Positions 20,140 to 26,197 of a DNA stretch of 26,197 nucleotides are shown piece by piece (the stretch's first letter is position 1; each line of letters begins with the position of its first letter). The notes beneath the pieces are model-generated. The model saw only the letters and a list, made by a program, of their open reading frames with translations, did not search any database and was not told the DNA's origin. The stretch is from Parachlorella kessleri (taxonomy: Eukaryota > Chlorophyta > Trebouxiophyceae > Chlorellales > Chlorellaceae). The stretch spans positions 1-26,197 of the forward strand of contig BBXU01000945.1 of the NCBI GenBank assembly GCA_001598975.1, written 5' to 3'. Made by a program: the position numbers and the translations under genes.

Positions 20140-20752
20140 GTTCTTGAATGGGGCCAGGTGGAAGCCATCGCCTGGAGGTCCCCAGTGGCAGGCGCAGAAT
20201 GAGCTAACCTACCCGGAAATATGGGATTCGTAAGTGGCTGCCATTTGGCTGGCACAATGGCAGGGCTTGCTCACAGGCCCTGATATTATCTTAAAGTAGC
20301 TCTGACCTTGGGATGGATACATACTCAGCAAGAGAGTGTTTGGAGCCTGGGAAGTTTTGCTGTGCTTTCATACTCTGTCTAGGACACATGGGATGATTTT
20401 ATACCTGCGGTATATGTAGACAGTTTCAGTGGTGACAGCAGCGCTTTCTAGTCCCAGGAGCGTTGTCCGATGCTTCTCGGTGTAATACGAGTGATATTGT
20501 GGCCGTGTCTCTCGAGTGCAGTGAGGGCAGTTAGTAGCACTGCTTACTGGCAATATTTCCCATTACTGTGGGTTTGTAAGAGAATTTCTCTTGTAAACTG
20601 CTATCGAACCTGGACAATTGGCTGCATCTCACCCCAGCCGCCAAAGTTGGGGATTGGATACCGGATGCCTTGCTTGTTCACTGATTGACTCTACTCATGA
20701 CTCTACTCCTTCCCTGCGCTGTTGCACTTTATCGACTCCTGCCTGGCGCCCC
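20140..20752 (+). other. 3' UTR of the LRR gene and upstream flank of the next gene
   Basis: A TGTAA at 20481-20485 would end the LRR transcript with a UTR of about 345 nt. Two further TGTAA copies lie at about 20575 and 20591. No coding exon is seen. Confidence 0.4.
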
Positions 20753-20758
20753 TATAAA
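20753..20758 (+). promoter_or_regulatory. TATAAA, only 22 nt upstream of an ATG
   Basis: TATAAA lies just before the ATG at 20780. A working TATA box would place the transcription start at or beyond that ATG, so either the 5' UTR is almost absent, the true start is later, or the match is chance. Confidence 0.25.
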
Positions 20759-20779
20759 TCAGGGATTCGAGTTGCTATC

Positions 20780-21365
20780 ATGGATCAAGCCACTCTCGCA
20801 GCGTTTGAGGCCCGAGCAGCTTCAGCAGAGCAAAGATTAGCAGTGCTTGAATCCAAACTGCAAGGCAGCACAGGTAGTTTCGGACCATGCGCTTGCCCTC
20901 CTGCCTGCATGCAGCAACAGCTGGTGCCTGCACCACCCTTCCTGTGCCCGCCACTGAGCCCCACGTAACTGACGCAGGCAGCAGCAACGCAGCAGTAGAT
21001 GTCAGCCAGTATGTGGCCGGCTTGCAAGAGCTTCGGGCGCTCCTAGTGAAGGCCAAGGAAGAGCAGGAACGACTAGAGAAGCAGCTTGCTGAGGTAAACC
21101 ACTGCTCTGCTTGGGGCTTGTGCATTGCAGCCTCTCCTCCTGCGGAAAGCATCCCACAGCCGGTGCGAGGTCCGGGAGTGTCCAAGGGAATCTGCGTCCT
21201 TCCTGTTTCACGACCGAGGCTTTTGTTCTGCTGCAGGCGGCAGCTGCACAGAAAGCCTTGGAAACAGAAAACGGCAAGCTCAAGTATCAAGTCTTGCATC
21301 TCAAGCGGGCAGTAGTGGAGGGCGATGAGAAGCTGGCAGCTGTGCGGAAGGACGGCAAGCAGTGA
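20780..21365 (+). CDS. Small coiled-coil protein, 3 exons, 112 aa
   Basis: Exons are 20780-20873, 20978-21093 and 21237-21365, with GT-AG introns (GTAGTT...GACGCAG and GTAAAC...CTGCAG) and consistent phase. The protein is nearly all charged helix. An N-terminal helix (AAFEARAASAEQRLAVLESK) is followed by a Ser/Asn linker. A second helix (LQELRALLVKAKEEQERLEK) runs into a C-terminal helix with the block ENGKLKYQVLHLKRAV, which looks like a conserved interaction segment. No signal or membrane segment is seen. The likely role is a scaffold or subunit that dimerises through the coiled coil; the partner is unknown and I do not recognise the family. The 3' UTR probably ends at the TGTAA at 21847. 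Confidence 0.75.
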
Positions 21366-21846
21366 GGACTCTAGCCTTGCTTGGCAGGGCACCCAACAGA
21401 GTTGCCGGTACCATGCCACGTTTGTTTATGCCATCAACAGGGCAGGATGCAAAGTGTGCTCCTATGATGTGCTGTTGTACCAAGGTCGATGCGCAACTCG
21501 ATCTGGTGGGCTAATCCTGCTCTGCTCTGGCACCACGATGTGCCTGGGTTGGAACAGGGTATTATTATTCCGCAACAGATTGGGAAGGGCAGCCAGAGTT
21601 GGCAAGCTGCGGAAGTGAGGGGGATTGTAGTCCCCCGTTTCAGCGCAAAATGTCTATCCCGACTAGCACAATTTCTCACCCTCGGCAAGGTGTGGCGGTT
21701 GACTGTTGCTGGAGCAACTTGCCTATATATCTGGGCTCAGCACATAGCCTACTTCATTTGGTATAGGAGTGTCCCTACTGCGGCCTTTCACTGTGTGCAT
21801 TTCTTGTCCGTCGCATAGCTGCCGCGTGGCCTATGGTTGGGGACTT

Positions 21847-21851
21847 TGTAA
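21847..21851 (+). promoter_or_regulatory. TGTAA poly(A) signal, coiled-coil gene
   Basis: This is the first TGTAA after the TGA at 21363-21365, giving a 3' UTR of about 480-500 nt. Confidence 0.55.
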
Positions 21852-21865
21852 TTTCAAAGCATGGT

Positions 21866-22448
21866 CTGCCTGTACAAGGGAAATACATCAGGGATAGGCA
21901 TATTGAATTGAGGGCCCGTTTTTAAGTCAATAAAACATAGCGATATGGAAAACGTTGGGACCCTCCAGAGAAATTCCGAGCAAGCAACCAGCAGAGAAGC
22001 CAGAAATGAGTGGGTGACGGGTGATGCTTGGTTTGAGTTCGTCATATATTAGACTTTGGCCACCCATCAAAACTGCTTCCATTCATTAGAAACAGATGGC
22101 ATATAAACTCACGGCACATGAACCCAGCCCTCCCACCGAAACATGGATCTCCAGCATTTTCCCACAGACCCACAACAGCATCTTCCACCATCTCTTTCTT
22201 CTCCACTGCAGCTTCACAATGTGTCACTTCCCGCCTGTGCACACCCCTATATGTCAGGACATCGCCAGATATGCTGCCCCAACTCCTCACAGTACTGCCC
22301 AGCTGGCCAGCTAGCCAATGCACCTGGTGCTGCGGAAAGTGCAGCCGCCAGCCCACAACAAGGAGAGCTACAGCAGGGCCCTCGCTACACCCCAGCCTGC
22401 CTTCCAGCCCAGCAACGGCTGTCACGGGTGGTAGACCCCACCCAAGGG
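21866..22448. other. Convergent 3' region between coiled-coil and LACS genes
   Basis: This should contain the 3' UTR of the acyl-CoA synthetase gene (minus strand). I find no minus-strand TGTAA here, so the poly(A) site is undefined or uses a variant. No coding region is evident. Frames on both strands at 22042-22619 overlap the last LACS exon in the wrong frame. Confidence 0.4.
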
Positions 22449-25400
22449 TCACTTCTTGTTGAGGGCAGCGTACATGGCGTCTATCTCCTTCTGGTAGTGC
22501 TTCTGCAGCTGGGGGCGCTTGACCTTCATAGAGGGCGTCATCAGGTCGTTCTCGATGCTGCACCAGAAGGGAGGGTGGGGCGCAACGCCAAGTTACTCAG
22601 TTGCTCCTCTAAGATTTGAGGCGAGGCAAATGAAGGGCGGATCGCGGGGCTCAGCACAAAACAGCCAGGACGTCCTACCTGTTTCGTGACTGTATGTATC
22701 ATTCTGTGACTGTATGTGTCATGATGACTGATCATAACGGTGACTGTACGTCATGCATACCTACCTACACCAACTTCCATAAAGCCCTGCTGCCCGCGAC
22801 ATGCAGCGGGGACACCCCCGGTGACCCAGCCCCACACGGTCAGCGCCACAGGCGCAGCTCCCCGCCGGCCATCCGGCTTGCGGCAGCAAGCTCAGAGCAG
22901 GCTGCACTGTCGTGACTAGTGCTGCTGCATACCACCGGACAACCGCCCTGCTGTGCCTGCTGTGGAATAGGCAGCCAGGGCGCGCGCACCTGAAGGCCTC
23001 TGTTTCCAGGTAGAGCGCCTTGATGTTCTCAAAGCCCTTGAGCTTGCCCTCCTTGGCCACTCGCGACAGCTCATCCAGCATCGCCTTGCGCACCTGCAAG
23101 CACACGGTGCAGGGGCCGCAATTGTGGGCGCTACCGTGGTCCACCTCAAGGCGCTGTGCAGACTTGTGCACCTGCCCAGCACCTCCAGGCAACTGCCAAG
23201 CACAACCAACCTGTGCTGAGGGTTGGCAATAGCATCGCAGACAGCACGCTTATTCCCGCTGTGCTGCAACGCCCCGGCCCCCAGGACAGCTCCCTTCCAG
23301 TGAGCAGTATACAGAAAACTGCCCCCCAGGAGCGATGCTCCGCCTTCACCGCGGCAGCTCCCCTGAGGGCCACCAGCCCTGGAGCCTCCCAGGGCTGCAC
23401 ACTCCCTAGGCACCCCGCCCTGTCACCTGCTGCACCCTATCAAGGTGACCCCTCTGCTCAATACCCTCCGCCGCACCCCCACCGCAAGCACCACAACCAC
23501 CCACTCCAGCCCGACCCCCCCCCCCCCCTTCCCCCCCCCCACCTCTGGCTTGCTGGCCACGGCCTTGAGGTCGGCCTCGCCTCCCGCCCGCTCCTTCAGC
23601 CACCGCTCCTGTGGCACCACCACCGCGACCAGGAACTGCTCAAAGCTGTTGCCGTACACCCAGATCTGCTCCACCGCGTCGCTGCGGTTGAACACGCTCT
23701 CCAGGTGCTCCACCGCGATGTACTCGCCTGCAGTACAGTGCAGGCACCGGGAAAAGGAGTAGGGGGCAGGTGAGAGAGGCCCACGCGACACGCGGCGGCG
23801 GCTCACAGCAGAGGCCAGAAGCACAGCACAGCACAGCGGGAGCGCAAAGCGGGAGCGCAGCTGCAGGGTCCGTCCTGAGGAGTCTAGGAGTTGGGAGGCT
23901 TGGCAATTTGCGTGGCGCCCGACTAGCCTTGTGGCTTTGGTGGAGCAAGAAGGGGTGCAGAGCATGTCAAATGAGCAGGGGAGGCGGCTTGCAGAACTCC
24001 CTAGCAGCAGCCGGCTGGTAACAGCCGGATGGCAGTCAAGGAATGTGGCGCCAGCCAGCCGCCCCAGCCAAGCAAGGCATGCCAAGCAGCAGCCGTGACA
24101 GGGCCTCCCTCCCTTCAGCCCTGGCCCAAGCACACAGGCGCCCCACCCACCCTGCGCCATCTTGAAGATGTTCTTCTTGCGGTCGATGATCTTCAGGCAG
24201 CCGTCGGGCGTCAGCATGCCGATGTCACCTACACTTACGCAAGTGTGCAAGCAGTCAGCCGATATGACTACCACCTGGGACTGAGAACCAGTGCACCTGT
24301 TAAAATGCCTGAAGACACCCTCAACCCAGGGTCCGACTCGCAGGCGAGAGTGAAACCAGAAGGGGCTCCCAGGAAAAGAGAGGCAGGCTCACCAGTGTGG
24401 AAGAAGCCATCTTCATCAAACGCCTCCTTGGTCTTCTCCTCATCCTTGTAGTACCCAGCAAACACCGCCGGCCCACGAATGCATATCTCCCCCTGCACAC
24501 AAACACACAGACAAGGTAAAGAACCACGCCACGCCACGTCATCGCACTACCGTGCAAACTTTAATGATGGTCACAAAACTCACATGTCCGGCTGGCTTAT
24601 GCACAGCCCTGCCTCAAGCCTGGATGGGGGCAGGTCTTTTCCCTCGAAAGCAAGGAAATCACAACCAAGCCTTCCAGGATTGCAGGCAAGAGCGCATTAG
24701 CATGCCACACTCTCCCAGGGCCGGCCCTGCCCAGACACACCCCCGCGCCTGCCTAGAGCCCCCCCCCACACACACACCTTGGGCGGCTCTGCTGCGGCAT
24801 CGTACTTGAGCTCCGGCACCGACTCAAAGCGGAACTCGGTGGCGGCCAGGGGCGGGCCCACGGTGTAGGCCATGCTGGGGCGGTTGGGCAGCATGATGAA
24901 GGAGGCAGCGCAGGTCTCTGTCAAGCCGTAGCCCTGTGCATGGGGGACAGGCACAGGGTGTGTTGAGGTGTGGGCAGGCGCGTGGAGGGGGGCCAGCACT
25001 ACAATGCAGGCGCCAGCTGGCCGCCCGAGTCGCTACAATGCAGGCGCCAGCTGGCCGCCCGAGTCGCTACAATGCAGGCGCCAGCTGGCCGCCCGAGTCG
25101 CTACAATGCAGGCGCCAGCTGGCCGCCCGAGTCGCTAGGGCTTGCCAAGGCATGCGCTCTAGGGCGCCCCGTTCCTCCCTGCCGCCACCCCTGCCGAAGC
25201 GCTGTAGGAGTTTGCCATCGACCTGCCCTCCCCTTGCGCGGCTCCTTAGGGGGGTGTCCACAAGGCACAAAGCCAGGGTATCTGCCGACATCAGGTACCA
25301 CCCCATCACGGTAAGCCCCTGGGAAAGGGCAGCAATACATCCTTCCACGCTAGCACTCTGCCTTGGCCCTCCCAACACCGTCCACCGCAGCAAAGCAAGC

Positions 25401-26197
25401 ACACCCCAGCCTTCCGCCTGCCTGCCTGCCTGCCAGCTGGACCCAAAGCCATGTCAGGCCTACAGCCACCCATGTCACCCAGCCACCCACCCACCTGCAG
25501 CAGCGGCCCCAGCGCCACCTTGCAGAAGTCCTCGTCGTGCGGCGCCAGCGGCGCGCCGCCCGACACGATCAGCCGCACGCGGCCGCCCATGGCCGCCCGC
25601 ACCTTCTTGAACACCAGCTGGTCCACGCCAAAGCCAGCCCACCTGCGGGGGCACACCCAAAGGCACAGGCACCAGGGTCACAAGGATAGCCACGCCATGA
25701 GGTGGTGTGTCAGCAGCTGCAGAGATGCCAGTAATGCCTCGAATGCATTACCAGCGTGTAAGACTGGCCCGCCAACACAGAAGGACCCAGCACAACTTCA
25801 AGTGTATGACTTATCGGCAGCAGGTAGAAGGGGACAAACGCAGGCCTTCTTCCCGGCACCCGCGCGCCGGCCCACGCACCAGGCAGGCGCGCCGCGGTTG
25901 AGCCGCCAGAGCTTGAGGCTGTACGCCCAGTTGAAGAGGCTCTTGGACAGGCCCGACCCCGCCTCCACCTTCATTCAATCAATACATCAATTCGCTTCCC
26001 AAAGCAACAGACATGTACCATAGATGCAACCGTGCTGGCAGCAAAATAAACCATAAACCTATATATTTACTCATATATGGAGACAGGACCCGCTCCCACC
26101 TTGTGCTTCACCCCGTCCGCGATGCGCTGCAGGATGCGCGGCACCGCGATGAAGATGGTCGGCCGCAGCTCCTTCACGTCCTCCAGCAGCAGCTTCA
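22449..26197 (-). CDS. Long-chain acyl-CoA synthetase, C-terminal 354 aa (partial)
   Basis: The gene enters from the right edge, so its start is missing. Exons in transcript order: >26197-26100, 25968-25880, 25642-25495, 24933-24778, 24492-24393, 24228-24151, 23727-23543, 23093-22990, 22557-22449. All introns are GT-AG and phase is kept. The enzyme activates long-chain fatty acids to acyl-CoA through an acyl-AMP intermediate. AMP-binding family motifs in order (numbered from the window edge): [12 protein letters not shown] (12-23), VSGGAPLAP (88-96), GYGLTET (112-118), [15 protein letters not shown] (164-178), FFHTGDIGML (193-202), [20 protein letters not shown] (210-229). The C terminus [20 protein letters not shown] is typical of eukaryotic LACS. 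Asp198 and Arg213 correspond to the ATP-handling residues of the family. The protein ends NKK with no SKL-type peroxisomal signal, so an ER or other membrane site is more likely than peroxisomes. The N-terminal ATP-binding P-loop lies outside the window. Confidence 0.95.
22686..22758. repeat. 20-nt repeat (GTGACTGTATGTRTCAT), in LACS last intron
   Basis: Two adjacent copies start at 22686 and 22706. A third, partial copy starts at 22740 (GTGACTGTACGTCATG). The block lies in the last intron of the acyl-CoA synthetase gene. Confidence 0.7.
23515..23540 (-). repeat. Poly-G tract directly inside a LACS splice donor
   Basis: On the + strand there are 14 C, TT, then 10 C. On the transcribed strand the intron therefore begins GT, then ten G, AA, and fourteen G. 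It is the 5' end of the intron after the exon 23543-23727. Such a tract can form a G-quadruplex. Confidence 0.85.
24999..25134. repeat. Perfect tandem repeat, 34 nt x 4, in a LACS intron
   Basis: Four identical 34-nt units, each starting CTACAATGCAGGCGCC, lie head to tail with no spacer. Every unit contains the ten-base palindrome GCCAGCTGGC. The array is in the intron between the LACS exons 25495-25642 and 24778-24933. Confidence 0.97.

Noticed and set aside
23423..24274. Single 283-residue minus-strand frame containing LACS motifs
   Set aside because: Only 24228-24151 and 23727-23543 are real exons; the rest is intron that happens to stay open.
24999..25134. CRISPR-like array
   Set aside because: The repeats abut with no unique spacers, lie inside a eukaryotic intron, and there are no cas genes.

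Overview
The window is nuclear DNA from a green alga, probably a chlorophycean. Reasons: the protein genes are split by about 60-900 nt GT-AG introns with TGCAG-type acceptors; coding exons are GC-rich; TGTAA, the green-algal polyadenylation signal, follows several genes; and there is a eukaryotic tRNA-Pro with split Pol III promoter boxes. The species cannot be named from sequence. Because genes are split, almost all long uninterrupted frames are shadows or exon-plus-intron read-through. The gene models below were built by hand by matching splice sites and codon phase.

Layout, left to right. 112-1113 (+): three-exon gene for a small membrane protein of unknown function. 1966-2037 (+): tRNA-Pro(CGG) with a T5 terminator. 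2143-3190: degenerate GC-rich minisatellite of about 34-nt units. 3191-7700 (+): an unresolved stretch of coding-like islands, some with good splice sites, together with a broken inverted duplication (5634-6093) and a split direct repeat. It looks like a rearranged, partly decayed gene, but I could not build a full model or recognise a family. 7721-14192 (-): a complete ten-exon PP2C/PPM-type Ser/Thr phosphatase gene (850 aa) whose long C-terminal tail carries seven copies of an 11-residue SVRAGR-type repeat. 16307-17721 (+): four-exon gene for a secreted Tyr/Ala/Pro-rich protein with a duplicated PYYS...GRR exon. About 18932-20139 (+): a leucine-rich-repeat protein gene with an unresolved 5' end. 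20780-21365 (+): three-exon gene for a 112-residue coiled-coil protein. 22449-26197 (-): the last nine exons of a long-chain acyl-CoA synthetase gene that runs off the right edge.

The genes do not form an operon or an evident pathway; this is an ordinary stretch of algal chromosome. The most unusual items are the 11-residue repeat array in the phosphatase tail, the secreted tyrosine-rich protein with exon duplication, the inverted duplication at 5.6-6.1 kb, the probable poly(A) signal lying inside a 20-nt tandem repeat, and a perfect 34-nt x 4 minisatellite in an intron of the acyl-CoA synthetase. I found no CRISPR array, no autonomous transposon and no operon-like defence or biosynthetic system.
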